From Flavobacteria bacterium MS024-2A (GTDB lineage Bacteria > Bacteroidota > Bacteroidia > Flavobacteriales > Flavobacteriaceae): a stretch of 64,000 nucleotides of DNA. This document shows, one piece after another, positions 21,770 through 32,274 of this stretch. The notes beneath the pieces were generated by a model. That model searched no databases and was not told the DNA's origin. It was given only the letters and a program-made list of their open reading frames with translations. The DNA is taken from assembly GCA_905182305.1 (NCBI GenBank), contig CAJJBB010000003.1:124001-188000 (forward strand), written 5' to 3'. How positions within the stretch are numbered: the stretch's first letter is position 1; the number at the start of each line of letters is the position of its first letter. The translations under genes were made by a program, and so were the position numbers.

Positions 21770-22915
21770 ATGTCAGAAAAAAGCACATTAAAAAATAGTA
21801 GGAAATGGATTTTGATAGTCCTTGGGATTGTCATTCTTTTTGGATCTTACAAAATATCTCAAACCATTGCAAATAGTAAGCCTTCAAAAAGCAGAGAATC
21901 TAAAGTTGTTACTAAAGAAGTATATACACTAAAAGTCACCAATGGTTCTTATCAAGTTCAAATACCTTCTAACGGAGTCTTAAATGCATATAAACGTATT
22001 AGCTTAACCTCAAGAGTCCAAGGGGTAATGCAAACTATTGAACCGTTATTTAAAGTAGGCCAAAAATATAAGAAAGGTCAAACGTTAGTTCAAATTGATG
22101 CTTCAGATTTTAAGGCAAATGTTATTGCTCAGCGTGCTTCTTTATATAATCTAATCACTTCTGTACTTCCAGATTTACAATTAGATTTTCCAGTTGCACA
22201 TTCAAATTGGAGGATATTTCTTCAAAAATTTGAATTGCAAAAGCCTGTTCCAGCACTTCCCTTAATGGAAGAAAATGTAAAGCTCTTTGTTTCAGGGCGT
22301 GGCATTATCTCTTCTTATTATTCACTTCAGAACTTAGAACAAAGTTTAAAATTCTACTCAATTAAGGCTCCCTTTGATGGTGTTTTGGTAGCTGCAAATA
22401 CAACAGAGGGATCTTTAGTTAGACCCGGACAAGAATTAGGTGAATTTATAGCTCCTGGTAATTACGAGTTAATGGTAGCTCTTCCCAAATCATATGTAGA
22501 TAATGTAGAAGTAGGAGCAAAAGTTTCTTTGAAGTCTGTTGATGCTGATCAAACCTATCAGGGAGTCATTAAACGTATAAATGCGCAAGTAAATACCCAA
22601 ACACAGTCTGTTGCGGTATATATCCAAGTTAAAAATCCAAAATTAAAAGAAGGAATGTTTTTAGAGGCTCAAATAGAAGCTAAAGAATTTGATAATGTTT
22701 TTGCAATTAATAGAGGATTACTTGATGGAGACCAACAACTTTATGTAGTTGTGGCTAATAAACTTGAACTCAAAAGAGTAGTACCCCTCCATTTTACAGA
22801 AACATTAGCCATTGTCAGTGGATTAGAAAATTTAGATGAAATAGTCGCTCAGCCATTGATTGGAGCTTTTGTTGGGATGGAAGTACTTCCATCGGTTATC
22901 ACTTCATCAAAATAA
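21770..22915 (+). CDS. RND efflux periplasmic adaptor (membrane fusion protein)
   Basis: 381 residues: an N-terminal membrane anchor (WILIVLGIVILFGSYKI), a lipoyl/barrel-sandwich half (SLTSRVQGVMQTI, KKGQTLVQID), a short helical hairpin, the second half motif (IKAPFDGVLVAANTTEGSLVRPGQELGE, given in part) and a beta-barrel/C-terminal region (VQVKNPKLKEGMF-like). This is the HlyD/AcrA-type adaptor that bridges an RND pump and a TolC channel. It is first in a three-gene operon, with its stop six bases before the pump ATG. Substrate class cannot be set from the sequence. No TetR or MarR regulator is adjacent. Confidence 0.93.
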   Translation: MSEKSTLKNSRKWILIVLGIVILFGSYKISQTIANSKPSKSRESKVVTKEVYTLKVTNGSYQVQIPSNGVLNAYKRISLTSRVQGVMQTIEPLFKVGQKYKKGQTLVQIDASDFKANVIAQRASLYNLITSVLPDLQLDFPVAHSNWRIFLQKFELQKPVPALPLMEENVKLFVSGRGIISSYYSLQNLEQSLKFYSIKAPFDGVLVAANTTEGSLVRPGQELGEFIAPGNYELMVALPKSYVDNVEVGAKVSLKSVDADQTYQGVIKRINAQVNTQTQSVAVYIQVKNPKLKEGMFLEAQIEAKEFDNVFAINRGLLDGDQQLYVVVANKLELKRVVPLHFTETLAIVSGLENLDEIVAQPLIGAFVGMEVLPSVITSSK

Positions 22916-22921
22916 GCTAAC

Positions 22922-25900
22922 ATGAGGAAAATAATTGATTATTTCATAAAGTACCATGTGGCAGTTAATATTGTCATTTTAGCCTTTTTATTATTTGGAA
23001 TTTTAGGGGTTACGTCATTAAAGTCATCTTATTTCCCACTTGCAGAATCACATACGGTTCAAATAGCGGTGACTTATCCTGGCGCATCTCCATTTGAAAT
23101 TGAAGAAGGGGTTATTCTAAAAATAGAAGACAACCTAAAAGGATTAATAGGCGTTGAACGCGTTACCTCAATATCAAGAGAAAATTCAGGTTCTATAACA
23201 GTGGAGGTTGAAAAAGAACGGGATATTAATTTCATGTTATTGGAAGTTAAAAATGCGGTAGATAGGGTGCCTAGTTACCCAATTGGAATGGAACCCCTGG
23301 TGGTTTCAAAGCAAGAACAAATTAGATCAACAATAAACTTTTCTTTAACAGGAGATAATACTTCTCTTATTAAACTGAAAGAAATCGGACGTCAAATTGA
23401 AAATGATTTACGAGCAATAAATGGGATATCACAAATAAGCGTTTCAGGATACCCACAAGAAGAAATTGAAATTGCAGTTAATGAGAATCAACTTTTAGCT
23501 TATGGCTTAAGCTTTTCATCCATTGCACAATCTATTGCTAAATCTAATATTATTGTAACGGGTGGACAGGTTAAAACCAATGCTGAGGAATTTTTGATTC
23601 GTGCAAACAATAAATTTTATTATGCAGATGAACTTGCTAATATTGAAGTACTTTCAAAACCAGACGGAACTAGGGTTTTATTAAAAGATGTTGCTCAGGT
23701 AAGTGATCGATTTTCTGAAACACCTAATAGAATATACGTAGGTAATGATATCTCAGTAAATATTAGTGTAAACTCCACCAATTCAGAAGATGTAATTACT
23801 GCCGCTGCCTCTGTTAGAGATTATATTGAAGAGTATAATGAAATCAATGATAATTTTACACTAACGGTACTGAATGATCAATCGATTACTCTTACAGAAC
23901 GTAATAAATTACTGATTGAAAACATTTTTCAAGGAATGCTTTTAGTTTTATTATTTCTTTCCCTTTTCTTAAATTCAAGGCTTGCTTTTTGGGTAGCGTT
24001 CGGACTTCCAGTTTCATTTTTAGGGATGTTTATTTTTGCTCCTATGTTTGGGGTGACTATAAATGTATTGTCAACCTTTGGAATGATTATCGTAATAGGA
24101 ATCCTAGTAGATGATGGGATTGTAATTGCAGAAAATATTTACCAGCATTATGAAAGAGGGAAAAGTCCTTATCGAGCAGCTGTAGATGGAGTTTTAGAGG
24201 TTCTCCCCCCTGTAGTCTCTGCAATTATAACAACCATATTAGCTTTTTCGTTATTTTTATTTTTAGATGGAAGAATTGGAGAATTTTTTAGTGAGGTTTC
24301 TGTAGTAGTTATTCTGACTTTATTGATTTCATTAATAGAAGCACTAATAATATTACCTGCCCACTTAGCAAATTCTAAGGCCTTAATTAAGAAGAAAAGT
24401 GAACCTAAAACACTTATAGCAAAAGGTTTTTTTAAGTTAAGAAAGATTAATAAACTAGGAGATTCATTGATGCAATCTTTAAGAGATAACATCTACCAAC
24501 CTACTTTAAAATTTTCATTGAATAATAGATTTTTGGTGCTTACGATCTTTGTTGCATTTTTCAGTATGACGATTGGCTCTTTTGGAGGGGGTATTATTAG
24601 GACTTCTTTTTTTCCATCCATCGCAAGTGATCGTATATCAATAAGTTTGGTAATGCCAAATGGAACCAATGAGAGGATAACAGATTCTATTATTAGCTTA
24701 ATTCAAACTAAAGCAAAAATTGTAGATAAGGAATTTTCTGAAAAGTATTTAAAGGGAACTAAAAACGCACTTTTTGTAAATACTATTAAAACACTGGGCA
24801 ATGGTTCTTCAAGAGCTAATCTAACCATTAACCTTTTGCCAGGTGAGCAACGTCCGGATGTGATTCGAGCAGATATGATTTCCTCACGGTTATCAGAATT
24901 AGTAGGCCCTTTAATAGGCATAGAAAGCATTATATATGGTTCTGGTTCTAATTTTGGAGGAAAACCTATTTCAGTTTCTTTATTATCGAATAATATTGAC
25001 GAGTTAAAACAAGCTAAAAATGAACTTAAAAAGGTATTAGAATCTAATGCACTATTAAAAGATATTGAAGATAATGACCCCGCAGGAATTAAAGAGATTA
25101 CACTTAAATTAAAAGATAATGCATATTCTTTAGGTTTAGATTTACAATATGTAATGAGTAGAGTGAGAGCTGGATTTTTTGGCGTACAAGCTCAGCGTTT
25201 TCAGAGAGGGCAGGATGAAATTAGGGTTTGGGTTCGATACAAAAAAGAAGATAGATCCTCCATTACTCAGTTAGAGGACATGAAAATTGATCTTCCAAAT
25301 GGTCAGTTTATTGCCCTTAAAGAAATTGCAACCTACACTATAAGAAGAGGGGATGTTTTGATTAATCACCTTGATGGAAGAAGAGAAATACAAGTATCAG
25401 CAAACCTTAAAAACTCAAAAGAGTCTTCTGCAACAGATATAATGGCTGATATTCGATTCAATATTATGGCTAAAATACAAGAAAAATATCCTTCTGTGAG
25501 TGCTTCCTATGAAGGACAAAATAGAGAAGCTGGCAAACTTTTGAATTCATTAGCTGGCGCAGGAATACCTATCTTGATTTTAATCTATATGACCATTGCA
25601 TTTACCTTCAGAAGTTTTTCTCAGCCTATTTTACTGTTCTTATTAATTCCAATTAGCCTTATTGGAGTGGCTTGGGGTCATTGGATTCACGATTTTCCTG
25701 TCAATATACTGTCCCTATTAGGTATTATTGCACTTATTGGAATTATGGTTAATGATGGCCTGGTTCTTATTGGAAAGTTTAATAACAATTTAAGAAAGGG
25801 CTTTTCTTTTCAAGAAGGTCTTCTTAATGCTGGAAACTCTCGATTTAGAGCAATCTTTTTGACTTCTGCGACAACTGTAGCAGGTCTAACACCTTTGATT

Positions 25901-26155
25901 TTAGAAAAAAGCAGACAGGCACAATTTTTAAAACCTATGGCTATCAGTGTTTCTTACGGGATTGCTTTTGCAACCATATTAACACTTATAGTCTTACCTA
26001 TTTTTCTTTCATTAAATAATCAGTTAAAGGTTATAGTTAAATGGTTAATTTCTGGCGAATACCCTTCTAGAGAATCGGTTGAGAGTTCTATAAAAGAAAT
26101 TATAGAAGAAAAGAAAATTACAGAAGGAGAAGAAGAACCTCTAAAATCAGTATAG
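22922..26155 (+). CDS. RND inner-membrane efflux pump
   Basis: 1,077 residues, the normal size for AcrB/MexB-like proton-driven pumps. It shows the N-terminal helix, a large periplasmic region (TYPGASPFEIEEGV), the membrane motif GILVDDGIVIAEN with paired Asp in the proton relay helix, the second periplasmic loop and the C-terminal bundle (GIIALIGIMVNDGLVLIGKF, TTVAGLTPL). It lies between adaptor and TolC genes at 6- and 2-base spacings, so translation is coupled. Sequence features fit the hydrophobe/amphiphile (HAE) class better than the metal (HME) class, but that is inference. No frame break occurs across 3.2 kb. Confidence 0.95.
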   Translation: MRKIIDYFIKYHVAVNIVILAFLLFGILGVTSLKSSYFPLAESHTVQIAVTYPGASPFEIEEGVILKIEDNLKGLIGVERVTSISRENSGSITVEVEKERDINFMLLEVKNAVDRVPSYPIGMEPLVVSKQEQIRSTINFSLTGDNTSLIKLKEIGRQIENDLRAINGISQISVSGYPQEEIEIAVNENQLLAYGLSFSSIAQSIAKSNIIVTGGQVKTNAEEFLIRANNKFYYADELANIEVLSKPDGTRVLLKDVAQVSDRFSETPNRIYVGNDISVNISVNSTNSEDVITAAASVRDYIEEYNEINDNFTLTVLNDQSITLTERNKLLIENIFQGMLLVLLFLSLFLNSRLAFWVAFGLPVSFLGMFIFAPMFGVTINVLSTFGMIIVIGILVDDGIVIAENIYQHYERGKSPYRAAVDGVLEVLPPVVSAIITTILAFSLFLFLDGRIGEFFSEVSVVVILTLLISLIEALIILPAHLANSKALIKKKSEPKTLIAKGFFKLRKINKLGDSLMQSLRDNIYQPTLKFSLNNRFLVLTIFVAFFSMTIGSFGGGIIRTSFFPSIASDRISISLVMPNGTNERITDSIISLIQTKAKIVDKEFSEKYLKGTKNALFVNTIKTLGNGSSRANLTINLLPGEQRPDVIRADMISSRLSELVGPLIGIESIIYGSGSNFGGKPISVSLLSNNIDELKQAKNELKKVLESNALLKDIEDNDPAGIKEITLKLKDNAYSLGLDLQYVMSRVRAGFFGVQAQRFQRGQDEIRVWVRYKKEDRSSITQLEDMKIDLPNGQFIALKEIATYTIRRGDVLINHLDGRREIQVSANLKNSKESSATDIMADIRFNIMAKIQEKYPSVSASYEGQNREAGKLLNSLAGAGIPILILIYMTIAFTFRSFSQPILLFLLIPISLIGVAWGHWIHDFPVNILSLLGIIALIGIMVNDGLVLIGKFNNNLRKGFSFQEGLLNAGNSRFRAIFLTSATTVAGLTPLILEKSRQAQFLKPMAISVSYGIAFATILTLIVLPIFLSLNNQLKVIVKWLISGEYPSRESVESSIKEIIEEKKITEGEEEPLKSV

Positions 26156-26157
26156 TC

Positions 26158-27504
26158 ATGAGATCAAAATCAGCAAGAGTATTCATTATTATAAGTGTCC
26201 TCATTTCGCCTCTCTATGGACAAAAAACTTTATCTAAAGATGACGCTTTGGCTATCGCTTTAGAGAAGAATTTTGGAATTCAGGTTTCTAAAAATAATAT
26301 GGCAATTATTAAAAATAATTCAAGTCTTTTAAATTCAGGATACCTTCCTTCGGTTTCGGTTTCAGGAGGGTCAAATTTTACAGAATCTGATGCTGAAATT
26401 GCTTTTCCAGGACAGGTTTTAGAAGACGGTTCACCAAGAACTAATTTAAATTTAAATGATCAAGAAAGTAAGCGCTATAATGCTGGTGTAAATTTGAATT
26501 ATACACTCTTTGATGGTTTAGGGAGAAGGTTTACTTACAAAATATTAAAAGAGCAGTTTGCATTAAGTGAATTACAATTGCGCGAAACAATTGAAACTAC
26601 TATACTACAGCTTTATAGTGTTTATTTTAATGTAGCTCAATTAAAAGAATCTACTGAAATTTTTAAACAAGCTCTGGCTGTTTCAAAAGAGCGTCAACTA
26701 AGAGCAGAAAGTGCCTTCAGTTATGGCCAGTCAAATAAACTTGCTGTTTTAAATGCTCAAGTAGATGTAACCAATGACAGTATTAGTCTGCTTCAAATCA
26801 ATCAACAATTAGACAATGCCAGGCGAGATTTAAACTTACTTTTGAATGAACCAATGGATCAACAATATCAAGTTGAAACGATTGTAAACTTCATACCAGA
26901 AATTCAAATTGATGAAGCTATTCAAACAGCTGCACAATTCAATGTAAACTTATTACAAGAAAGGCAAAATACACAAATCAATGCCTATGATATCAAGGTG
27001 AGCCAATCTGGATATTTACCTGTTATAGGGCTTGTAGGATCTTATGGCTGGAATTTAAACCAAAGCCCTGCTTCCGCATTCTTCCCGGGTACAAACAACA
27101 ATTCTTATTCAATGAGTTTTGGCGCTAATCTGAGTTGGAATTTATTTGATGGGCGTGCTTTAACGCGGGTTAAAAATTCAAAAATTACATTAGATAATCA
27201 AAAAATACGTTCAGAAGAAACAAAACTTAGATTTGAACGTGATCTGTCAAATGCGTTGCAAACCTATAAAAATTCTTTAAAAATTTATACTATTCAAGAA
27301 AAGCAAGTGGAAACAGGAACCTATAATTTTGAACGTTCAGAAGCACAATATAAATTAGGATCTATTACATCAATAGAATTTCGTCAAGCACAAGTTAATT
27401 TACGGAATGCTCAAAATCAATGGACATTATCAAAATATGAGGCGAAATTAGCAGAGTTGAGTGTCTTAAAGTTATGCGGCCAACTTTTAAATATTTCTTT
27501 ATAA
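26158..27504 (+). CDS. TolC-family outer-membrane efflux protein
   Basis: 448 residues with a signal peptide (VFIIISVLISPLYGQ) followed by two similar coiled-coil/beta-strand halves (ALEKNFGIQVSKNN, GYLPSVSVSGG, LNYTLFDGLGR; then SGYLPVIGLVGSYG, NLSWNLFDGRA). This is the outer-membrane channel of the tripartite pump. ATG follows the pump stop by two bases. The last gene of the operon; aconitase starts 160 bases later behind its own -7 box. Confidence 0.93.
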   Translation: MRSKSARVFIIISVLISPLYGQKTLSKDDALAIALEKNFGIQVSKNNMAIIKNNSSLLNSGYLPSVSVSGGSNFTESDAEIAFPGQVLEDGSPRTNLNLNDQESKRYNAGVNLNYTLFDGLGRRFTYKILKEQFALSELQLRETIETTILQLYSVYFNVAQLKESTEIFKQALAVSKERQLRAESAFSYGQSNKLAVLNAQVDVTNDSISLLQINQQLDNARRDLNLLLNEPMDQQYQVETIVNFIPEIQIDEAIQTAAQFNVNLLQERQNTQINAYDIKVSQSGYLPVIGLVGSYGWNLNQSPASAFFPGTNNNSYSMSFGANLSWNLFDGRALTRVKNSKITLDNQKIRSEETKLRFERDLSNALQTYKNSLKIYTIQEKQVETGTYNFERSEAQYKLGSITSIEFRQAQVNLRNAQNQWTLSKYEAKLAELSVLKLCGQLLNISL

Positions 27505-27636
27505 ATCAGTTGAATAATCTTCAATTAAATAATATACCTGAACAGGTATTTTTTATTTTAGGTCAATTAAGACCGAAAATCTAATAATTTTTTAGTAAAA
27601 CCTTTCGAAACTGCTCTAACCCATCTATTTATTTTA

Positions 27637-27644
27637 TAATTTTG
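27637..27644 (+). promoter_or_regulatory. -7 box of the aconitase promoter
   Basis: TAATTTTG fits TAnnTTTG and ends 21 bases before ATG 27666. Its position overlaps a TTG at 27642, which argues that the TTG is promoter sequence and not the aconitase start. Confidence 0.6.
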
Positions 27645-27665
27645 TCAAAATTTAAACAGGGTATT

Positions 27666-29939
27666 ATGGCATTTGATATTGACATGATTAAGCTAGTCTA
27701 CAGTCGTCTTTCAGAGCGTGTAGCAGAAGCAAGAAAACTTACAGGACGTTCTTTAACGGCAACTGAAAAAATCTTATATTCTCATCTTTGGGAATCTGCA
27801 GAAAAAAGAGCTTTTTCACGTGGAGTAGATTATGTGGATTTTGCTCCTGATAGAATTGCTTGTCAAGATGCAACTGCACAAATGGCTCTATTGCAGTTTA
27901 TGCAATCTGGAAAGTCTAAAGTTGCGGTTCCTACGACGGTTCACTGCGATCACTTAATTCAAGCAAAAGAGGGCGCTGTCTTAGATTTAAAATCTGCAAA
28001 CTCAACTTCTGCAGAGGTTTTTAATTTTTTAGAATCGGTTTCTGATAAATATGGTATTGGTTTTTGGAAGCCAGGTGCTGGAATTATTCACCAAGTGGTA
28101 TTAGAAAATTATGCCTTTCCCGGAGGAATGATGATTGGAACTGATTCTCATACCGTAAATGCTGGTGGACTTGGAATGGTTGCCATTGGAGTTGGTGGTG
28201 CAGACGCAGTAGATGTGATGGCTGATATGGCTTGGGAATTGAAATTCCCTAAATTAATTGGTGTCAAATTAACTGGAAAACTAAACGGTTGGACAGCACC
28301 TAAAGATGTAATCTTAAAAGTGGCGGGAATTCTTACTGTAAAAGGAGGAACGGGAGCCATAATTGAATATTTTGGAGAAGGTGCCGAGTCTATGTCTTGC
28401 ACTGGAAAAGGGACAATTTGTAATATGGGCGCTGAGGTTGGTGCAACCACTTCCACTTTCGGATATGATGATTCTATGGAGCGTTACCTTAGAGCAACTG
28501 GAAGAGATGATGTTGCAGATGCTGCCAATGAAGTTAAAGAACATTTAACCGCAGATCCAGAAGTATATAAAAACCCAGAAAATTATTTTGATGAAATAAT
28601 TGAAATTGATTTAGATACTCTAACACCCCATATTAATGGTCCTTTTACTCCAGATTTAGCAACACCTGTTTTAGAAATGAGAACAGTAGCAAAAGAAAAC
28701 GGATGGCCTTTAAAGGTTGAGTGGGGATTAATTGGTTCATGCACTAATTCGTCTTATGAAGATTTAGCTCGAGCTGCTTCCATTGCGAAACAAGCCGTTG
28801 AGAAAAAATTAGTTACCAAAGCAGAATTTGGAATTAATCCCGGTTCTGAGCAGGTACGATATACTGCAGAACGAGACGGACTTTTATCAATTTTTGAAGA
28901 TTTAGACGCTAAGATATTCACCAATGCTTGTGGTCCGTGTATCGGACAGTGGGCTCGTGAAGGTGCAGACAAACAAGAGCGCAACTCTATCATTCACTCT
29001 TTTAATCGTAACTTTTCTAAACGTGCTGATGGAAACCCAAATACACATGCCTTTGTAGCTTCTCCTGAAATGGTCGCTGCAGTAGCTATTTCTGGACGCT
29101 TGGATTTCAATCCTATGACAGATTCTTTAATTAATAAAGACGGGGAAGAGGTTCGATTAGATCCACCAACAGGAGTTGAATTACCTCCTTTAGGATTTGA
29201 TGTTAAAGAAAATGGATATCTGGCACCTCAAGAAAATGGTTCTTCTGTAAGTGTAGTTATAAAAGAAAATTCAGAACGTTTACAACTACTGTCTCCATTC
29301 CAACCTTGGGATAATGAAAATTTAATGGGTGTTAAATTATTGATCAAAGCAAAAGGAAAATGTACAACTGACCACATTTCTATGGCAGGTCCTTGGCTTC
29401 GTTATAGAGGTCATTTAGACAATATTTCAAATAACTGTTTAATTGGAGCGGTTAATGCATTTAATGAAAAGACAAACTTTGTTAAAAATCAACTCTCAGG
29501 AGAATACGGTGGTGTGCCTGATGTGCAACGTCAATATAAAGCTGCTGAAATTGAAACTTTAGTGGTCGGGGATCATAATTATGGCGAAGGGTCTTCTCGT
29601 GAACATGCTGCAATGGAACCGCGTCACCTTGGTGTAAAAGTAGTATTGGTAAAATCTTTTGCTCGTATTCACGAAACAAACCTTAAGAAACAAGGAATGC
29701 TAGGGATTACCTTTGCATCAGAAGCCGATTATGATTTAATCCAAGAAGACGACACGTTTAACTTTACTAATCTTAAAGATTTTTCCCCCGGCAAACAACT
29801 TGATGTTGAAGTAATCCATGCTAATGGTTCAAAAAATATCATTCTAGCAAACCACACATATAATAAACAACAAATTCAGTGGTTTAGAGAAGGCTCTGCA
29901 CTGAACTTGATTAAAAAAGAAAATGCTGCCCAATATTAG
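27666..29939 (+). CDS. Aconitate hydratase, mitochondrial-type
   Basis: About 757 residues. TCA-cycle enzyme interconverting citrate and isocitrate with a [4Fe-4S] cluster. The cluster cysteines are visible in [11 protein letters not shown] and [10 protein letters not shown]; active-site motifs are [27 protein letters not shown] and the swivelling-domain motif [19 protein letters not shown]. The family in Bacteroidota starts MAFDIDMIK, which sets ATG 27666 as the start. Together with sdhCAB it makes up the TCA genes of the window, though they lie 15 kb apart. It converges with the DUF5916 gene, leaving 11 bases. Confidence 0.96.
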   Translation: MAFDIDMIKLVYSRLSERVAEARKLTGRSLTATEKILYSHLWESAEKRAFSRGVDYVDFAPDRIACQDATAQMALLQFMQSGKSKVAVPTTVHCDHLIQAKEGAVLDLKSANSTSAEVFNFLESVSDKYGIGFWKPGAGIIHQVVLENYAFPGGMMIGTDSHTVNAGGLGMVAIGVGGADAVDVMADMAWELKFPKLIGVKLTGKLNGWTAPKDVILKVAGILTVKGGTGAIIEYFGEGAESMSCTGKGTICNMGAEVGATTSTFGYDDSMERYLRATGRDDVADAANEVKEHLTADPEVYKNPENYFDEIIEIDLDTLTPHINGPFTPDLATPVLEMRTVAKENGWPLKVEWGLIGSCTNSSYEDLARAASIAKQAVEKKLVTKAEFGINPGSEQVRYTAERDGLLSIFEDLDAKIFTNACGPCIGQWAREGADKQERNSIIHSFNRNFSKRADGNPNTHAFVASPEMVAAVAISGRLDFNPMTDSLINKDGEEVRLDPPTGVELPPLGFDVKENGYLAPQENGSSVSVVIKENSERLQLLSPFQPWDNENLMGVKLLIKAKGKCTTDHISMAGPWLRYRGHLDNISNNCLIGAVNAFNEKTNFVKNQLSGEYGGVPDVQRQYKAAEIETLVVGDHNYGEGSSREHAAMEPRHLGVKVVLVKSFARIHETNLKKQGMLGITFASEADYDLIQEDDTFNFTNLKDFSPGKQLDVEVIHANGSKNIILANHTYNKQQIQWFREGSALNLIKKENAAQY

Positions 29940-29950
29940 GCTGTCTATTT

Positions 29951-32194
29951 TTAAAGATTAATCCAGTAGGTCAGTTTAAGATTTATAGAGCGAAACACAG
30001 GACTAAACTGCTCAGTATCATAACTATCATTATAGACCAAATAAAGGTCTGATAGTGGAGCAAACCTCCATTGTAATCTAGAGTTTATTCCAAAATCATC
30101 AACTTGATTACTGTATTGTATTAAAGTAGACCAAAACAAATTTCGATTTAAAGTAACTTGTATTTTTGGACTAATTAACAATAAGTTAGCTGTTGGATAG
30201 GGGTTTGGCAGTGTGATTTTATTATAGTCCCACAACAGACTTAAAATTACTTTGGGTTGAAATCTAAACTGGGTCGTACCTTGGTACGATAAACGTGTTC
30301 CATTAAAGAATGTTCCATAAGAAAAAGTTGAAGTAAAGTTAAAAGTATTAGCTAGTGGTGATTGATAACTTATACTCCAATTACCAAAATCATATCCTGT
30401 TTGTCCGGGTAATGGCTCCCCATTACCACTTCTACTAGGATCAAAAGGACTTGATAAATACACAAACTGTTTTTTAAATTCTATTCCTAATTGTGATTGT
30501 TTTTTAAATTCCAATTCGTATTCAAATGAAAAAAAATGATCTGTTTTTTTATAGTCTAAGTTTTTCTGAAACCACATAAAGTTTAACAAGCTAAAGCTAT
30601 GAGAGTTAATTTTTTTACTATTTGGATAAAAATTTCGACTAGCGCTAGTACCTGACTTAAATATACCAGTACGGGGTATAAAGCCTAAATCTGAGTTGAA
30701 ATTATCATCAACATATACCCAGTCTGAACGGAATCGCCAAACTCGAGTATTGTAAATTAAGTTTGCTTGGCTTGAAAGGTTTCCTTTAGTGTCATTTGGT
30801 TGAAATGATTTATGGGTATAAAATTTACCAATCCACTTATTATTAGCAGAGTTTAAATTATAATCTATTCCAACGACTCTATTATATCGATCCTCTTCTT
30901 TTATGAAACTGTAATCTTTGAATGTTTGTCGATTAACTATAAATAGACCAATTTGTGATTGTCCAAATACTTTTCTTTGAACGGCTAACATCGAATTATT
31001 GTTTGATGCGATTCCTTTAGAAATATCCTCTTGATTTTGAATATTAAGCACCCCAATACGCCAGTTTTGATTTAATTTTCCGCTAAGTCTAATGCCTCCA
31101 AGAATATTATTTCTACTGCTAGTGCCACTTGAACCTTTCGCAATTCCAATACGTCTAGAAAAGAAAGGTATTGCGTCTCTTCTGCTTCCAAAGTTTCCAA
31201 ACAGGTCTCGATTATCTATAAAAAACTGTCTTTTTTCTGGTAGGGATATTTCAAACCGAGTAAGGTTAGTAATAATGTTATCAACTTCTACATTTGAAAA
31301 ATCTGGATTTAAAGTTATATCAAGATTAAGCCCATTTCCAACCGGAATTTTCATGTCTCCGCCAAATAACAATTTTCTTTGCGATGTGGTTTCACTAAAA
31401 TCTTTTGAAACTAATCCGTTTGTATAAGGAATTATATAAAGCGGAGTATTACTAGAGGGTAAGGGCTCTTCAAAAAAGAGCTCTCCATAGTATCCAATAT
31501 TTATTGGAAATTGATTTTGAGGTACTTTTGTCCAGATGCTTCTTTCATTAGTTTGAAGGTCAAATCGGTATGTTTGAAAGCCCCATTTTTGACTTCCCTC
31601 AGGATATTTGATAGAACTAAAAGGAATGGCCATTTCAATGGTAAACTTATCTTTTTCACGCACACTTTCTGACTGCCATTTTGTATCCCATGTAAGACTA
31701 AAACCATTGATATCTGATCCTCTTTCAGAAATCAATCCTTCACGTTGCACACCAAAGGCACTTACCCCAAATAAAAAGGCATTTTGCCCATCTCTAAAGG
31801 TGTCAAACAAAACGGTAACATTATCATTTGTAAGGGCACTAAAATCTCTTTTCAAGGAACTAACAATGAAATTTTCATCAACGGCAAGTGCTTCAATTCC
31901 AATTAATAAATGTGTATCATTAAAAAGAATTTTAACGGATGTTTTATTGATTGATTTTAGAGAATCTGTTGGGAATAATTGCCAAAAATTTTCTGCACTA
32001 TTAGCTTTTAACCAAATGTCTTCGCTAAGCTTTCCGTCTAGTATTATTTTTTCCTCAACTTTTTTTACCAGTAGAGACTGCTTTGTATTTTGAGCATTAA
32101 CAACCATTAATGATAAAACAAGGAAAAAGGCAAGAAAAAACTTTAAGCGATTTAATTTATAAAAACGCGCATACTTTAAGGAGTATTCTTCCAA
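29951..32194 (-). CDS. DUF5916 family outer-membrane protein with CBM9-like N-terminal domain
   Basis: 747 residues. A hydrophobic N terminus (RLKFFLAFFLVLSLMVVNAQ) acts as signal peptide. A carbohydrate-binding family 9-like domain follows (IILDGKLSEDIWLKA, ISSLKRDFSALTNDN-like, FTIEMAIPFSSIKYP), then a long beta-strand region typical of DUF5916 (SLPEKRQFFIDNRDLFG, IPFFSRRIG) ending in strands with alternating hydrophobic residues (YNDSYDT, LKLTYWINL). The start is TTG 32194, as no ATG precedes the signal peptide. The function is unknown; an outer-membrane barrel is inferred. Confidence 0.88.
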   Translation of the reverse strand: MEEYSLKYARFYKLNRLKFFLAFFLVLSLMVVNAQNTKQSLLVKKVEEKIILDGKLSEDIWLKANSAENFWQLFPTDSLKSINKTSVKILFNDTHLLIGIEALAVDENFIVSSLKRDFSALTNDNVTVLFDTFRDGQNAFLFGVSAFGVQREGLISERGSDINGFSLTWDTKWQSESVREKDKFTIEMAIPFSSIKYPEGSQKWGFQTYRFDLQTNERSIWTKVPQNQFPINIGYYGELFFEEPLPSSNTPLYIIPYTNGLVSKDFSETTSQRKLLFGGDMKIPVGNGLNLDITLNPDFSNVEVDNIITNLTRFEISLPEKRQFFIDNRDLFGNFGSRRDAIPFFSRRIGIAKGSSGTSSRNNILGGIRLSGKLNQNWRIGVLNIQNQEDISKGIASNNNSMLAVQRKVFGQSQIGLFIVNRQTFKDYSFIKEEDRYNRVVGIDYNLNSANNKWIGKFYTHKSFQPNDTKGNLSSQANLIYNTRVWRFRSDWVYVDDNFNSDLGFIPRTGIFKSGTSASRNFYPNSKKINSHSFSLLNFMWFQKNLDYKKTDHFFSFEYELEFKKQSQLGIEFKKQFVYLSSPFDPSRSGNGEPLPGQTGYDFGNWSISYQSPLANTFNFTSTFSYGTFFNGTRLSYQGTTQFRFQPKVILSLLWDYNKITLPNPYPTANLLLISPKIQVTLNRNLFWSTLIQYSNQVDDFGINSRLQWRFAPLSDLYLVYNDSYDTEQFSPVFRSINLKLTYWINL

Positions 32195-32274
32195 TTGTAA
32201 TTATTTTAAGTCCTATATCTTTGACATTTTTTTCATCATTTAGTTTAATATTAAGTAAAATAAAGTTTCATGAA

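Noticed and set aside
27642-27665. Longer aconitase start at TTG 27642
   Set aside because: It lies within the -7 box TAATTTTG, and the family N terminus begins MAFDIDMIK at 27666.
31608-32093. 161-residue plus-strand open frame within the DUF5916 gene
   Set aside because: The opposite strand has a full conserved DUF5916 protein; the plus frame has no recognisable motifs and reads as an antisense shadow.
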